DNA of 64,000 nt from Crossiella cryophila (GTDB lineage: Bacteria; Actinomycetota; Actinomycetes; Mycobacteriales; Pseudonocardiaceae). Position numbers and translations under genes: made by a program. The notes below the pieces were generated by a model. That model had not been told where the DNA came from, did not search any database, and worked only from the letters and a program-made list of their open reading frames with translations. Of this stretch, positions 1 to 9,304 are shown piece after piece (the first letter of the stretch is position 1; the number at the start of each line of letters is the position of its first letter). The DNA is taken from contig NZ_JACHMH010000001.1 of NCBI RefSeq assembly GCF_014204915.1, positions 8,209,501 through 8,273,500 of the forward strand. The letters are read 5' to 3'.

Positions 1-63
1 GCCGATGACGATCGGGCCGGACCCGATCACCAGGACGTGCTTGATGTCGGTGCGTTTCGGCAT
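1..63 (-). CDS. carB: Carbamoyl-phosphate synthase large subunit, N-terminal 21 codons only
   Basis: Only the first 21 codons are inside the window; the gene runs off the left edge. The visible peptide starts MPKRTDIKHVLVIGSGPI, the conserved N-terminus of the large subunit, which makes carbamoyl phosphate from ammonia, bicarbonate and ATP for pyrimidine and arginine synthesis. Its ATG shares one base with the carA stop codon (TGATG), so the two subunits are probably translationally coupled. Last visible gene of the pyr operon. Confidence 0.95.
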   Translation of the reverse strand, partial: MPKRTDIKHVLVIGSGPIVIG

Positions 64-1193
64 CAGTTGTTCCCGTCCTTGTCGGTCATCAGGTTCACGA
101 ACTCGTCGAAGAGCGGGGCCGCGTCGTGCGGTCCGGCCGCGGCCTCGGGGTGGTACTGGACGCTGAAGGCGGGCACGTCGAGTGCGCGCAGGCCTTCCAC
201 GGTGTCGTCGTTGGGGCAGTAGTGGCTGATCATCGCCGCGCCGAACTCGGAGTCGAACCGCTCGCCGGGAGTGCCCTCGACGGCGAAGCCGTGGTTCTGC
301 GCGGTGATGGCGACCTTGCCGGTGGCCACGTCGATGACCGGGATGTTGATGCCCCGGTGCCCGTAGCGCATCTTGTAGGTGCCGCGGCCCAGGGCGCGGC
401 CGAGGATCTGGTTGCCGAAGCAGATGCCGAACAGCGGCAGCTTGCGGCGCAGCACCTCGCGGGTGACCGCGACGGCGTGTTCGGCGGTGGCCGGGTCGCC
501 GGGCCCGTTGGACAGGAACACCCCGTCCGGGTTGAGCGCGAGGATGTCCTCGATGCCCGAGCCCAGCGGCAGCACGTGCGTCTCGATGCCGCGGGCGGAC
601 ATCATCCGCGGTGTGTTGGCCTTGATGCCCAGGTCCAGGGCGGCCACGGTGAACTTCTTCTCGCCGAGCGCGGGGACCACGTAGGTCTGCGCGGTGGTGA
701 CGTCGCCTGCCAGGTCGGCGCCGGCCATCGCGGGGGCCTGGCGGACCCGCTGGATGAGCGCCTCGGTGTCGGCGAGGTCGGCGCCGGAGAAGATCCCGGC
801 GCGCATGGCGCCGCGGTCCCGGATGTGCCGGGTCAGCGTGCGGGTGTCCACCCCGGCGATGCCGACGATGTGCTGGCTGATGAGTTCCTCGTCCAGGGAA
901 CGCTTGGAGCGCCAGTTGGACGGGGTCCGCGCGGGGTCGCGCACGACGTACCCGGCGACCCAGATCCGGCTGGACTCGTCGTCCTCGTCGTTCCAGCCGG
1001 TGTTGCCGATCTGCGGCGCGGTCTGCACCACGATCTGCCGGTGGTAGGACGGGTCGGTCAGGGTCTCCTGGTAGCCGGTCATGGCCGTGGAGAAGACGAC
1101 CTCGCCCAGCGAGGCGCCGGTGGCGCCGTAGGCCTCGCCACGGAAGGTTCTGCCGTCTTCCAGCACGAGCACGGCGGCGTTACGCGGACTCAT
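63..1193 (-). CDS. carA: Carbamoyl-phosphate synthase small (glutaminase) subunit
   Basis: 376 aa, normal length for CarA. The subunit hydrolyses glutamine and passes ammonia to CarB. The N-terminal half is the CPSase small-chain domain and the C-terminal half a class I glutamine amidotransferase: nucleophile Cys258 in FGICFGNQ, and His348/Glu350 in QYHPE. The ATG at 1193 (MSPRNAAVLVLEDG) is chosen because homologues begin there; an in-frame ATG at 1253 would add 20 residues and overlap the upstream gene further. The start overlaps the end of the preceding membrane-protein gene by 14 bp, and the stop overlaps the carB start. Confidence 0.97.
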   Translation of the reverse strand: MSPRNAAVLVLEDGRTFRGEAYGATGASLGEVVFSTAMTGYQETLTDPSYHRQIVVQTAPQIGNTGWNDEDDESSRIWVAGYVVRDPARTPSNWRSKRSLDEELISQHIVGIAGVDTRTLTRHIRDRGAMRAGIFSGADLADTEALIQRVRQAPAMAGADLAGDVTTAQTYVVPALGEKKFTVAALDLGIKANTPRMMSARGIETHVLPLGSGIEDILALNPDGVFLSNGPGDPATAEHAVAVTREVLRRKLPLFGICFGNQILGRALGRGTYKMRYGHRGINIPVIDVATGKVAITAQNHGFAVEGTPGERFDSEFGAAMISHYCPNDDTVEGLRALDVPAFSVQYHPEAAAGPHDAAPLFDEFVNLMTDKDGNN

Positions 1194-1689
1194 TGGCTGC
1201 CTTCCTTTGCGTGATTGCGGCGATCCAGTCGGAGTAGCCGGTTTTGTCGTCACCGCGGAAACCGGTGTCCAGCAGGTGTTCCCCGTGTGCCCAGGTGATC
1301 ACCAGCAGTCCGTTGTTCCCGACGACCTTGCCGGCCAGCCCGCGTGCGGTGCGGGCGTCGCGGATCGTGGCGGCGTCGATCCACAGTGGACTGGCGCCGA
1401 CGCGGTCGAGCAGCAGTCCCTGCGGGTAGAGGGTGGCCGTGGCCTCGGCGCGGTGGCCGATGTCGGCGACGGTGATGCGTTCGACCCAGTTCTCCGCCGC
1501 GGTGGTGCCGACGTAGACGCCGGTCTCCGGCGGCAGCAGTGGTTCCACTGTGGACAGTCCGGCCGGGACGGCGGGGAACGGGGGCAGTTCGGTGGCCTGG
1601 CGGCGGGATCGCTTGCGCCAGCCGTGCAGCATGCCGTAGGCGCACAGCAGGATCAGCGCGACCATGGCCAGGGTGAGCAGGATCCGCAT
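1180..1689 (-). CDS. Small membrane-anchored protein encoded inside the pyr operon
   Basis: 169 aa. Residues 2-19 form one hydrophobic segment (LLTLAMVALILLCAYGML) followed by a basic stretch (WRKRSRRQ), so the protein is probably anchored with its C-terminal domain in the cytoplasm. The remainder looks like one compact beta-rich domain, of the PH-like kind annotated at this position in other actinobacterial pyr operons (from memory, not searched). No catalytic motif was seen. The ATG shares one base with the pyrC stop (TGATG) and the end overlaps carA, so it is co-translated with the pathway enzymes. Function unknown. Confidence 0.8.
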   Translation of the reverse strand: MRILLTLAMVALILLCAYGMLHGWRKRSRRQATELPPFPAVPAGLSTVEPLLPPETGVYVGTTAAENWVERITVADIGHRAEATATLYPQGLLLDRVGASPLWIDAATIRDARTARGLAGKVVGNNGLLVITWAHGEHLLDTGFRGDDKTGYSDWIAAITQRKAANESA

Positions 1690-2978
1690 CAGCCGCGCGC
1701 CTTCCCGTCGGCGGCGGTGATCTCGCCGCGCAGCATGGTGAGCACGACCCTGGCGGGCAGTTCCATGCCCTCGAAGGGGGTGTTGTCGGCGATGCTGGCG
1801 AACTCGCGGCCGCGCACGGTCCAGCGCGCGTCGGGGTCGATGAGCACCAGGTTGGCCGGTTCGCCCTCGGCCAGGGGGCGGCCCTGGTCGGGCAGGCCGG
1901 CGATGGCGGCTGGGCGTTCGCTCATGACCCTGGCCACGCCGCGCCAGTCCAGCAGCCCGGTCTCCACCATGGTCCGCGCGACGACCGAGAGCGCGGTCTG
2001 CAGGCCGAGCATGCCGGGACGGGCCGCGGCCCACTCGCAGTCCTTGTCCTGCACCGCGTGCGGGGCGTGGTCGGTGGCCACGCAGTCCACCACGCCCTCG
2101 GCCAGTGCCTGCCGCAACGCCTGCGCGTCACTGGCGGCGCGCAGTGGCGGGTTGACCTTGTTGACCGGGTCGAAGGTGTCCAGGCGGTCGTCGGTGAGCA
2201 GCAGGTGGTGCGGGGTGACCTCGGCGGAGACCTGGGTGCCGCGGTCCTTGGCCCAGCGCAGCACGTCCACGGTCCCCGCGGTGGAGACGTGGCAGATGTG
2301 CAGGCGCGCCCCGGCGTGCTGGGCGAGCAGGCAGTCACGGGCCACAATGGACTCTTCGGCCGCGGCGGGCCAGCCCTGGAGGCCGAGCCGGGCCGCGTTC
2401 TCCCCTTCGTGGGCCTGCGCGCCGACGGTGAGCCGGGGCTCCTCGGCGTGCTGGGCGATCACCGCGTCCAGCGCCTTGCTGTACTCCAGGGCCCGCCGCA
2501 TGATCAGCGGGTCGTGCACGCAGTGCCCGTCGTCGCTGAACATCCGCACGTTCGCCTTGGACTTGGCCATGGTGCCCAGTTCGGCGAGTTTGACGCCGGC
2601 CAGTCCGACGGTGACCGCGCCGACCGGGTGCACGTCGACCAGGCCGACCCGCTTCCCCTCGGCGTGCACGTGTTCGACGATGAGCGCGTTGTCGGCGACC
2701 GGGTCGGTGTTGGCCATGGCGAAGACCGCGGTGTAGCCGCCGAGCGCGGCCGCCGCGGAGCCGGTGGCGATGGTCTCGGTGTCCTCGCGGCCGGGTTCGC
2801 GCAGGTGCACGTGCAGGTCGACGAAACCGGGCAGCAGCACCTGGCCCCGCGCCTGCACGACCTCGGCGCCCTCGGCGCTGAGGTCCGCGCCGATGGTCTC
2901 GATGACACCGTCGCGGATGAGCAGGTCGACGGGGTCTCCCGCGCCGTAGAGCCGGGCGCCCTTGATCAGGGTGGTCAC
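1689..2978 (-). CDS. pyrC: Dihydroorotase
   Basis: 429 aa, class I bacterial size. Cyclises N-carbamoyl-aspartate to dihydroorotate, the third step of pyrimidine synthesis. Metal-binding His56 and His58 lie in [10 protein letters not shown], and ATDHAPH towards the C-terminus carries the catalytic Asp. The start is the GTG at 2978 ([12 protein letters not shown]), which forms a GTGA overlap with the pyrB stop. The reading frame stays open far upstream, but that part is the shadow of pyrB. Confidence 0.96.
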   Translation of the reverse strand: MTTLIKGARLYGAGDPVDLLIRDGVIETIGADLSAEGAEVVQARGQVLLPGFVDLHVHLREPGREDTETIATGSAAAALGGYTAVFAMANTDPVADNALIVEHVHAEGKRVGLVDVHPVGAVTVGLAGVKLAELGTMAKSKANVRMFSDDGHCVHDPLIMRRALEYSKALDAVIAQHAEEPRLTVGAQAHEGENAARLGLQGWPAAAEESIVARDCLLAQHAGARLHICHVSTAGTVDVLRWAKDRGTQVSAEVTPHHLLLTDDRLDTFDPVNKVNPPLRAASDAQALRQALAEGVVDCVATDHAPHAVQDKDCEWAAARPGMLGLQTALSVVARTMVETGLLDWRGVARVMSERPAAIAGLPDQGRPLAEGEPANLVLIDPDARWTVRGREFASIADNTPFEGMELPARVVLTMLRGEITAADGKARG

Positions 2979-3907
2979 GCGACGGCCTCCTCTCCGGCCA
3001 GCAGGTGGTACAGAACCGCCATCCTCATGTGCACTCCGTTGCTGACCTGGTCGGTGATGGCCGCGCGGGGCGAGTCGGCGACCGCGGAGGCGATCTCCAT
3101 GCCGCGCAGCATCGGACCGGGATGCAGCACGACCGCGTGTTCGGGCAGCATCCGCAGTCGGGCCTCGTTGAGGCCGTAGGCGATCGAATATTCCTTGGCG
3201 GAGGGGAAGTATCCGCCGTGCATGCGTTCGGCCTGCACCCGCAGCAGCATGACCGCGTCCAGCGCGGGCAGTTCGGCGTCCAGGTCGTAGCTGACCGGCA
3301 CGCCCCACTGCTCGACGCCGACGGGCACCAGGGTGGGCGGGGCGACCAGGACGACCTCGGCGCCGAGGGTGCGCAGCAGGTGCACGTTGGAGCGGGCGAC
3401 CCGGCTGTGCAGCAGGTCGCCGACGATCCCGATCCGCTTGCCGGCCAGGTCGCCGAGCCGCTCGCGCAGGGTGGCGGCGTCCAGGAGGGCCTGGGTGGGG
3501 TGTTCGTGCATGCCGTCCCCGGCGTTGATCACCGCGGTGCCGGTGCCCTCCAGCCAGGTGGCCAGCCGGTGCGCCGCGCCGGAGGCCGGGTGCCGGATGA
3601 TCACGCAGTCCGCGCCGACCGCGGCGAGGGTGAGCGCGGTGTCGCGCAGGGATTCGCCCTTGCTGACCGAGGAGCCGCCGACGGAGACGTTGACCACGTC
3701 GGCGCTCATCCACTTGCCCGCGACCTCGAAGGAGACCCTGGTGCGGGTGGAGTTCTCGTAGAACAGGGTGATCACGGTGCGCCCGCGCAGGGTGGGCAGT
3801 TTGCGGACCTGACGGCCCAGCAGGGTCTTCTTGAGTTCCGCGGCGGTGTCGAGCAGCGTGGTCGCCCAGCTCGGTTCCAGCGTCGCGGTGGTCAGCAGGT
3901 GCTTCAC
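2975..3907 (-). CDS. pyrB: Aspartate carbamoyltransferase catalytic subunit
   Basis: 310 aa. Condenses carbamoyl phosphate with aspartate, the committed step of pyrimidine synthesis. The carbamoyl-phosphate loop STRTR is at residues 53-57, an active-site Lys at about 83 (SVSKGES), and HPTQ at 136-139. There is no pyrI regulatory-chain gene, as usual for actinobacteria. ATGA overlap with pyrR upstream and GTGA overlap with pyrC downstream. Confidence 0.97.
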   Translation of the reverse strand: MKHLLTTATLEPSWATTLLDTAAELKKTLLGRQVRKLPTLRGRTVITLFYENSTRTRVSFEVAGKWMSADVVNVSVGGSSVSKGESLRDTALTLAAVGADCVIIRHPASGAAHRLATWLEGTGTAVINAGDGMHEHPTQALLDAATLRERLGDLAGKRIGIVGDLLHSRVARSNVHLLRTLGAEVVLVAPPTLVPVGVEQWGVPVSYDLDAELPALDAVMLLRVQAERMHGGYFPSAKEYSIAYGLNEARLRMLPEHAVVLHPGPMLRGMEIASAVADSPRAAITDQVSNGVHMRMAVLYHLLAGEEAVA

Positions 3908-4506
3908 CGCTGGGGGTCTCCTTCTTCGCTCCGGCGCAGCACGACCGCGTCCCGTCCGTCCACTTCGGACAACAGCACGGCGACCTCCTCGCTGCGGGAG
4001 GTCGGCACGTTCTTGCCGACGTAGTCGGCGCGGATGGGGAGTTCGCGGTGGCCGCGGTCGACGAGCACGGCCAGCTGCACGGCGGCGGGGCGGCCGTGGT
4101 CGCGCAGGGCGTCCAGGGCGGCCCGGATGGTGCGGCCGGAGAAGAGCACGTCGTCGACCAGGATCACCAGGTGGTCGTCGATGCCGGTCTCGGGCAGCCG
4201 GGTGCGCTCCAGGGGCCGGTTGGGGCGGCGGCGCAGGTCGTCCCGGTAGAGGGTGACGTCCAGGGAGCCCAGCTCGACCTCGACGCCGCTGAAGTCGGCG
4301 ATGCGTTCGGCGAGCCTGCGGGCCAGTGGCGCGCCGCGGGTGTGGATGCCGAGCAGGGCGACGGGCGCGCTGCCCGCGGCGTCCAGCGCGGTTTTCTCGA
4401 TGACCTGGTGGGCCATGCGGGCGATGGTGCGCGCGACATCGCCGACCGAGAGCAGTTCACGCTCTCCGGCCGGGTCCGCCGCGCCACCCCGCTCGGGGCG
4501 TGGCAC
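3904..4506 (-). CDS. pyrR: Bifunctional pyr operon regulator / uracil phosphoribosyltransferase
   Basis: 200 aa. PyrR binds pyr mRNA when UMP is high and also has uracil phosphoribosyltransferase activity. The PRPP-binding motif [13 protein letters not shown] is at residues 114-126 and the type I PRTase fold covers the protein. The start is the GTG at 4506, with AAGGAGG eight bases upstream. First gene of the pyr operon. A PyrR-binding loop lies just before the ribosome-binding site, suggesting autoregulation of translation. Confidence 0.95.
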   Translation of the reverse strand: MPRPERGGAADPAGERELLSVGDVARTIARMAHQVIEKTALDAAGSAPVALLGIHTRGAPLARRLAERIADFSGVEVELGSLDVTLYRDDLRRRPNRPLERTRLPETGIDDHLVILVDDVLFSGRTIRAALDALRDHGRPAAVQLAVLVDRGHRELPIRADYVGKNVPTSRSEEVAVLLSEVDGRDAVVLRRSEEGDPQR

Positions 4507-4514
4507 GAGGATGA

Positions 4515-4550
4515 CCTCCTTCTCCGCCTCACGGGACGGGTCCTTAAAGG
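4515..4550 (-). promoter_or_regulatory. Leader RNA with PyrR-binding loop
   Basis: Read on the minus strand, the leader contains TCCTTTAAGGACC and then UCCCGUGAGGC (4526-4536). The latter fits the PyrR-loop consensus UCCnGnGAGGY exactly. The Shine-Dalgarno GGAGAAGGAGG follows directly and the GTG is at 4506. No attenuator hairpin or T-run was seen between the loop and pyrR, so control is more likely at translation initiation, as reported for mycobacterial PyrR, than by transcription attenuation as in Bacillus. Confidence 0.75.
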
Positions 4551-4574
4551 ATGTGTCCGCACGGTAACAAACAA

Positions 4575-4608
4575 GATGGGGACCGGCGAAGCACCGCCGG
4601 TCCCCATC
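4575..4608 (-). terminator. Intrinsic terminator after the secreted hydrolase gene
   Basis: Perfect 14-bp inverted repeat (GATGGGGACCGGCG and its complement) with a 6-nt loop. On the minus strand it is followed by TTGTTTGTTACCG, a T-rich tail. It lies just past the stop of the hydrolase gene and before the pyrR leader, so it insulates the pyr operon. Confidence 0.8.
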
Positions 4609-4615
4609 AGTAGTT

Positions 4616-6106
4616 TCAGGCCCCTCTAGTGACAGAAACCTCGTCTACCGCCCAGTACCAGTTGTTCACCCCGGCCAGCCGTAGCCCGATCCGGGCGTTT
4701 TTGGCGCCGCTGGGTAGTGGCACGGTCACCGATTCCCGCCCACCGGGGGTGTCCGCGGTCCACTTCCGGACCTCCACCGGCGTGCCGCCGTCAACCTGCA
4801 GAAGAAGCTGGGCGAGCTGGCCGCCTTCCTGCCGGTAGTAGTGGGTCAGCTCGACCCGGAGGCTGCCACCGGTGCCGGTGGTGGCCGGGGTCCAGAGGGT
4901 GGAGTCGAACTTCTTGCCGGTGGCATCGGCGGTGTCGGCCCACTCGTCGGAGTCGGCGACCGCGATCACCCCGCGACCCCGGACGAAGGTCTCCCGGTTC
5001 TGCCCGGTCTGGGCGGCGGACCAGAACGCGTCGGTGGTCAGGGTCCAGCCCCGCCACTCGGGCACGCCGCCGCCGGGCTGGGCCGCGTTGTCCACGCTCC
5101 AGCCGCTGGGGAACTGCTGGGTCCAGCCGAGCACCGAGGCCGGGATGTTCTCCGTCTGCGCGGGCTTGAGCTGGGCGGTCTCGAACGGGTCGGCGACCGG
5201 CGCGAACAGCGAACGGCCCGCCAGCTTGGCGTCGGGGGTGACGCCGAGGTGGGTGAGCGCGGTGTGCGCGAGGTCGACCAGGCGGGTGGTGCGGGGTTTG
5301 GCGGCAGGGACGCCGTCGCCGGTGGCCAGGATGAAGGTGCTGCGCTCGTCCAGGCTGGGTCCGCCGTGGCCGCCGCCGGGGGTGTGCCCGTGGTCAGTGG
5401 TGATCATGACCAGCCACTTCTCGTCCGCGCGGCCGGCGCGGGCGGCGACGGCGTCCAGCAGCCGGCGCACGTAGCCGTCCATGCGGGCGAGTTCGGTGAG
5501 GTACTCGGGGCTGGCCGCGCCCTTGTTGTGCCCGACGATGTCCTGCTGCCCGAGGTAGACGTAGGAGGCGTCCGCCTTGTCGTTCTTCAGATGGGCCTCG
5601 GCGCGCTGGACGATGGTGGCGTCGTGCGCGACGTAGCCGTCCCGGTCGCCGTCCAGGACGATCTTGGTGTCGATCTTGTCGCCGATGATGCGGTCGCCGA
5701 TCGGCTTCCAGTCCATCGCCGCCCAGGTGTCCTTGCCCGGATCGGCGGCTTCAACCCGGCTCAGCCAGTCGGGATACTCGGCGAGGCGGTTGCCCGCGAA
5801 GGAGTTCTCCTTGACGCCGTGCTGGTCAGGCCAGGTGCCGGTGAGGATGGTCGACCAGCCGGGGCCGGAGGAGGTGGCGGCCATCGGGTTGGCGTAGAGC
5901 AGGCTGCGCGCCTCGGTGCCGGTGCGCTGGAGTCCCTGCAGGGTGGGCGCGTTGGCATCGGCGATCCGGGAGACCAGCAGTCCGTCGATGCCGATGACCA
6001 GCACCTTGGGCGCCGGCGCGACCGCGGCGGCAGGTGAGATCGAGGTGAGCAGTAGCCCGATCGCCGCAGCGATCGCCCCCGCCGAGCGACGCAGTGGTAG
6101 CCGCAT
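4616..6106 (-). CDS. Secreted alkaline-phosphatase-superfamily phosphodiesterase/nucleotidase
   Basis: 496 aa. Residues 1-31 are a Sec signal peptide (RR, hydrophobic core, AAAVA cleavage region). The type I phosphodiesterase/nucleotide pyrophosphatase domain follows: VIGIDG with metal ligand Asp41, a probable Thr/Ser nucleophile in [20 protein letters not shown], and the metal site TTDHGHT. Residues from about 365 onwards resemble a beta-sandwich, possibly carbohydrate binding. The start at 6106 has GGAGG four bases upstream; in-frame starts further upstream lack a signal peptide at the N-terminus. Substrate unknown. Transcribed alone between a terminator and the bldD promoter region. Confidence 0.85.
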   Translation of the reverse strand: MRLPLRRSAGAIAAAIGLLLTSISPAAAVAPAPKVLVIGIDGLLVSRIADANAPTLQGLQRTGTEARSLLYANPMAATSSGPGWSTILTGTWPDQHGVKENSFAGNRLAEYPDWLSRVEAADPGKDTWAAMDWKPIGDRIIGDKIDTKIVLDGDRDGYVAHDATIVQRAEAHLKNDKADASYVYLGQQDIVGHNKGAASPEYLTELARMDGYVRRLLDAVAARAGRADEKWLVMITTDHGHTPGGGHGGPSLDERSTFILATGDGVPAAKPRTTRLVDLAHTALTHLGVTPDAKLAGRSLFAPVADPFETAQLKPAQTENIPASVLGWTQQFPSGWSVDNAAQPGGGVPEWRGWTLTTDAFWSAAQTGQNRETFVRGRGVIAVADSDEWADTADATGKKFDSTLWTPATTGTGGSLRVELTHYYRQEGGQLAQLLLQVDGGTPVEVRKWTADTPGGRESVTVPLPSGAKNARIGLRLAGVNNWYWAVDEVSVTRGA

Positions 6107-6449
6107 GCATCCTCCTTCGAAGTGGTCTAGATGTGTTATCGAACTCTGGCGGGCACGAGGAGCCAACGGGCTAAGACCGGTCGTCACCCGAATGACCGCA
6201 GGGTGAACGACACGCCGTCACCAACTTGCTCACGGGCTGACACAGGACTGGTTACTGCCCGCTCAACTGGGGCGATGACGTGCGAAGGGTCAACCATCCG
6301 GGTGGTTGCGCCCCGCTCGCCCGCATGCCGCAACGAGATCAGCTTGACCTGGTGACTTCGACGAGTAACCATTACTCTCCGTATTGATCTGAGCTTTCCC
6401 CGCGGTAAGTGGTACCGACTGACGGGGCGAACGAACGGAGAACCGCCAC
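6107..6449. other. 343-bp divergent intergenic region between the hydrolase and bldD
   Basis: Contains the promoters of two divergent genes. The only structured element seen is the 15-bp palindrome at 6363-6377. A 62-codon reading frame on the minus strand (6184-6372) starts inside that palindrome, lacks a ribosome-binding site and has no recognisable domain. Confidence 0.6.
6363..6377. promoter_or_regulatory. Putative BldD operator (autoregulation)
   Basis: Perfect palindrome GAGTAACCATTACTC (6-bp arms, 3-bp spacer), 72 bp before the bldD ATG. The half-site AGTAA...TTACTC resembles the reported BldD box AGTnA(n)TCACyC. BldD represses its own gene in Streptomyces, so autoregulation is a reasonable inference; binding is not shown here. 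Confidence 0.5.
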
Positions 6450-6938
6450 ATGGGCGACTACGCCAAGGCGCTGGGTGCCAAGCTCCGCGCGATCCGCCAG
6501 CAGCAGGGCCTGTCCCTGCACGGCGTGGAGCAGAAGTCGGGCGGTCGCTGGAAGGCCGTTGTCGTCGGCTCCTACGAGCGCGGGGACCGGGCCGTCACGG
6601 TGCAGAAACTGGCAGAACTGGCCGACTTCTACGGCGTCCCGGTGGCGGAACTGCTGCCGGAGGGCCGGGTGCCCTCGGGCGCCGAGCCTGCCACCAAGAT
6701 CGTGATCAACCTGGAGCGGTTGCAGCAACTACCAGCGGAGAAAGTCGGGCCGTTGGCCCGGTACGCGGCCACCATCCAGAGCCAGCGCGGAGACTACAAC
6801 GGCAAGGTGCTCTCCATCCGCACCGAGGACCTGCGTTCGCTGGCCATCATCTACGACATGTCCCCCGGTGAGCTGACCGAACAGCTGATCGACTGGGGCG
6901 TGCTGCCGCCCGAGGCCCGTCCGGCCAAGGAAGACTGA
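6450..6938 (+). CDS. bldD: Developmental master regulator BldD
   Basis: 162 aa. Residues 1-70 are an XRE-type helix-turn-helix (LRAIRQQQGLSLHGVEQKS), nearly identical to what I recall of Streptomyces BldD. The C-terminal domain has the c-di-GMP signature RGD-X8-RTED (residues 113-127), so c-di-GMP-driven dimerisation should be intact. BldD represses sporulation genes during vegetative growth. ATG at 6450 with CGGAG upstream. Monocistronic, ending at a hairpin shared with nusB. Confidence 0.95.
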   Translation: MGDYAKALGAKLRAIRQQQGLSLHGVEQKSGGRWKAVVVGSYERGDRAVTVQKLAELADFYGVPVAELLPEGRVPSGAEPATKIVINLERLQQLPAEKVGPLARYAATIQSQRGDYNGKVLSIRTEDLRSLAIIYDMSPGELTEQLIDWGVLPPEARPAKED

Positions 6939-7074
6939 GCAGGCGGGTGGGTGGTTGTCGTGGAACCACCCACCAACCCAGGCAGTCCGGTGTTCCCGCG
7001 GTTCCGGCCGCGGTGAGGTCCCTCCCCCGCCGCGGCCACCGATCAGCGCGCCTCCCCCTGCGGAGCTGAACGAC

Positions 7075-7110
7075 ACCGCGGGGCGCCCCTGGTCAGGGAC
7101 GCCCCGCGGT
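7075..7110. terminator. Bidirectional terminator between bldD and nusB
   Basis: Inverted repeat ACCGCGGGGCG / CGCCCCGCGGT (11 bp, perfect) with a 14-nt loop, between convergent genes. There is no long T-run on either side, which is common for actinobacterial terminators. Confidence 0.65.
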
Positions 7111-7139
7111 CTGTGTTCCAGTGCCGGTGTGCCGGCGGC

Positions 7140-7565
7140 TCAGCCGTTGTTGGCCGCGCGCAGGTGATCGGCGATACCGGCGATCCGGCCGAGCACGCCG
7201 TTGACGAAGCGCGGCGAATCATCGGTGGACAGCGCCTTGGCGAGTTCGATCGCCTCGTCGATGGCGACCGCGTCCGGCACATCGCTCGCCCACAGCAGCT
7301 CGAACAGGCCCAGGCGCAGCACCGCGCGGTCGACCGCGGGCATCCGGGACAGCGACCAGCCCTCGGAGTGCTCGATGATCAGTTCGTCGATGCGGTCACG
7401 GTGACTGGTGACGCCTTCCACCAGGGTGACCGTGTAGTCGTTGACCGGCGGCACGTCGGGCGAGCCGACCCGGCCGGAGAGCAGCGTGACCGGGTCGAGG
7501 TTGCGCTGGTCGGCCTCGAAGAGGACGTCGACGGCGCGTTTGCGGGCTTTGCTCCTGGCGCCCAT
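7140..7565 (-). CDS. nusB: Transcription antitermination factor NusB
   Basis: 141 aa, full length. NusB pairs with NusE (S10) on boxA RNA to promote rRNA transcription antitermination. The N-terminus [20 protein letters not shown] and the C-terminal VAIDEAIELAKALSTDDSPRF block are family hallmarks. The ATG shares one base with the efp stop (TGATG), so the two are co-translated, the order usual in actinobacteria. Confidence 0.97.
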   Translation of the reverse strand: MGARSKARKRAVDVLFEADQRNLDPVTLLSGRVGSPDVPPVNDYTVTLVEGVTSHRDRIDELIIEHSEGWSLSRMPAVDRAVLRLGLFELLWASDVPDAVAIDEAIELAKALSTDDSPRFVNGVLGRIAGIADHLRAANNG

Positions 7566-8128
7566 CAGGAGTTGACGCGACCGAGGTAACGCCCGTCCCG
7601 GGTGTCCACCTTGACCTTCTCGCCGGTGGAGACGAACAGCGGGACCTGGATCTCCGCGCCGGTCTCCAGGGTGGCGGGCTTGGTGCCACCGGTGGAACGG
7701 TCGCCCTGCAGGCCGGGGTCGGTGTGCCTGATGATCAGCTCGACCGAGGCGGACAGCTCCACGAACAGCGGCGATCCCTCGTGCGAGGCGACCATCGCGT
7801 TGGCGTTCTCCAGCAGGTACTTGGCCGCGTCGCCGACGGTGCCCTCGTCCACCGGGATCTGCTCGTAGCTCTCCAGGTCCATGAAGACGAACTGCTCGCC
7901 GTCGCGGTAGAGGTAGGTCATCTCCCGGCGGTCGACAGTGGCGGTCTCGACCTTCACACCCGCGTTGAAGGTCTTGTCCACCACCTTGCCGGTCAGCACG
8001 TGCTTGAGCTTGGTCCGCACGAACGCGGGGCCCTTGCCGGGCTTGACGTGCTGGAACTCGACGACCGCCCAGAGCTGGCGGTCAATGTTGAGCACCAGTC
8101 CGTTTTTGAGGTCGTTGGTGGTGGCCAC
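7565..8128 (-). CDS. efp: Translation elongation factor P
   Basis: 187 aa, three-domain EF-P. It relieves ribosome stalling at polyproline stretches, relevant in this proline-rich proteome. The domain I loop reads KPGKGPAF, with Lys at the tip position. Actinobacterial EF-P is thought to work without the EpmA lysylation pathway; no modification gene is nearby. GTG start at 8128. First of the efp-nusB pair. Confidence 0.97.
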   Translation of the reverse strand: MATTNDLKNGLVLNIDRQLWAVVEFQHVKPGKGPAFVRTKLKHVLTGKVVDKTFNAGVKVETATVDRREMTYLYRDGEQFVFMDLESYEQIPVDEGTVGDAAKYLLENANAMVASHEGSPLFVELSASVELIIRHTDPGLQGDRSTGGTKPATLETGAEIQVPLFVSTGEKVKVDTRDGRYLGRVNS

Positions 8129-8169
8129 GGTGGTGGTTTCTCCTGTTGTCGTGAACGAGGTTCGTGCGG

Positions 8170-9264
8170 CTAGACGACCACGAGATCCTTGGTGGTCAGG
8201 GTGAGCAGCTCGGGCGCGCCCTCGCGCACCACGAGCGTGTCCTCGATGCGGACGCCACCCCGACCGGACAGGTACACGCCAGGTTCGACGGTGACCGCCA
8301 TGCCGGCGGTCAGTGTACCTACGCCGAGCTTGGACAGGCTCGGAGCCTCGTGGATCTCGAGTCCGACACCGTGCCCGAGGCCGTGCAGGAACCGTTCGCC
8401 GTGCCCCGCGGCCTCGATCACCGAGCGCGCCGCGGCGTCCACCGCGGCGACCTCGACCCCGGGCGCGAGCGCGTCCCGCCCGGCCGCCTGCGCGGCCGCG
8501 ACCAGCTCGTACAGCTCCCGCTGCCAGTCAGCGGCCCTGCCGAGCACGAGGGTGCGGGTCATGTCGGAGTGGTAGCCGCCGACACGGGCGCCGAAGTCGA
8601 GTTTGACCAGGTCACCGGTGATGAGCACGGCGTCGGTTGGCCGGTGGTGCGGTACCGCGGAGTTGGCCCCGGCGGCCACGATGGTCTCGAAGGAGGGTCC
8701 GGCGGCGCCGTGTTCGGCCATCCGGTCCTCCAGCTCACGCCCCACCTCCTTCTCGGTGCGGCCGGGCCGCAGCCCACCGTGCGAGATGAGGTCGGCCAGG
8801 GCCCGGTCGGCGGCCGCGCAGGCCATCCGCAGCGCCTCCACCTCGTCCTCGTCCTTGACCAGCCGCAACCCCTCGACCAGCTTCGGCGCCCTGGTCAGCT
8901 CGAGCCCGCCGGAGGCCGCCGCCAGCAGGTCGAACCCGTCCACGGTCACGTGATGGCTCTCGAACCCGACCCGCCCACCGGGAATCCCGGTGAGCAAGGC
9001 CACGTCGCAGGGCCGGTCGATCAGCCGCTCCAGGTCGGGGACCTGGGCGGCGGACTGGGTGAGGTAACGCCCGTCGGTGCAGAAGACGGTGCCCCGCTCG
9101 TCAGCGGCCTCGTCCTCGGCCGAGACCAGCAGCGCGGCGTTGGACCCGGTGAACCCGGTGAGGTAGCGGACGTTGAGCAGGTTGGTGACCAGCATCGCGT
9201 CCAACCGCCGGGCGCGCAGTTCAGCGCGCAGGGCAGCACGGCGACGGGCGTGCGACTCGGGCAT
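8170..9264 (-). CDS. M24 family Xaa-Pro peptidase
   Basis: 364 aa. The N-terminal creatinase-like domain is followed by a pita-bread metallopeptidase domain. Dinuclear metal ligands are visible: Asp in [16 protein letters not shown] (two Asp), His in [12 protein letters not shown], Glu in VTVEPGVYL and Glu in [10 protein letters not shown]. Cleaves Xaa-Pro peptides, cytoplasmic. This gene next to efp and nusB is the common order in high-GC Gram-positives. ATG at 9264. Divergent from the membrane-protein gene at 9305 with only 40 bp between them. Confidence 0.92.
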   Translation of the reverse strand: MPESHARRRAALRAELRARRLDAMLVTNLLNVRYLTGFTGSNAALLVSAEDEAADERGTVFCTDGRYLTQSAAQVPDLERLIDRPCDVALLTGIPGGRVGFESHHVTVDGFDLLAAASGGLELTRAPKLVEGLRLVKDEDEVEALRMACAAADRALADLISHGGLRPGRTEKEVGRELEDRMAEHGAAGPSFETIVAAGANSAVPHHRPTDAVLITGDLVKLDFGARVGGYHSDMTRTLVLGRAADWQRELYELVAAAQAAGRDALAPGVEVAAVDAAARSVIEAAGHGERFLHGLGHGVGLEIHEAPSLSKLGVGTLTAGMAVTVEPGVYLSGRGGVRIEDTLVVREGAPELLTLTTKDLVVV

Positions 9265-9304
9265 GGGTGGAGCCTACGGGGCCCGCCCGATACTGTGCGC
9301 CCTC

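Noticed and set aside
126-1214. Long plus-strand frame (362 codons) opposite carA
   Set aside because: Antisense shadow of a high-GC gene; no recognisable domain, no SD.
1689-3713. Extended frame of 674 codons covering pyrC and pyrB region
   Set aside because: Only the C-terminal part is pyrC; the upstream half is pyrB read out of frame.
6184-6372. 62-codon minus-strand frame between the hydrolase and bldD
   Set aside because: Starts inside the BldD-like palindrome, no SD, no similarity.
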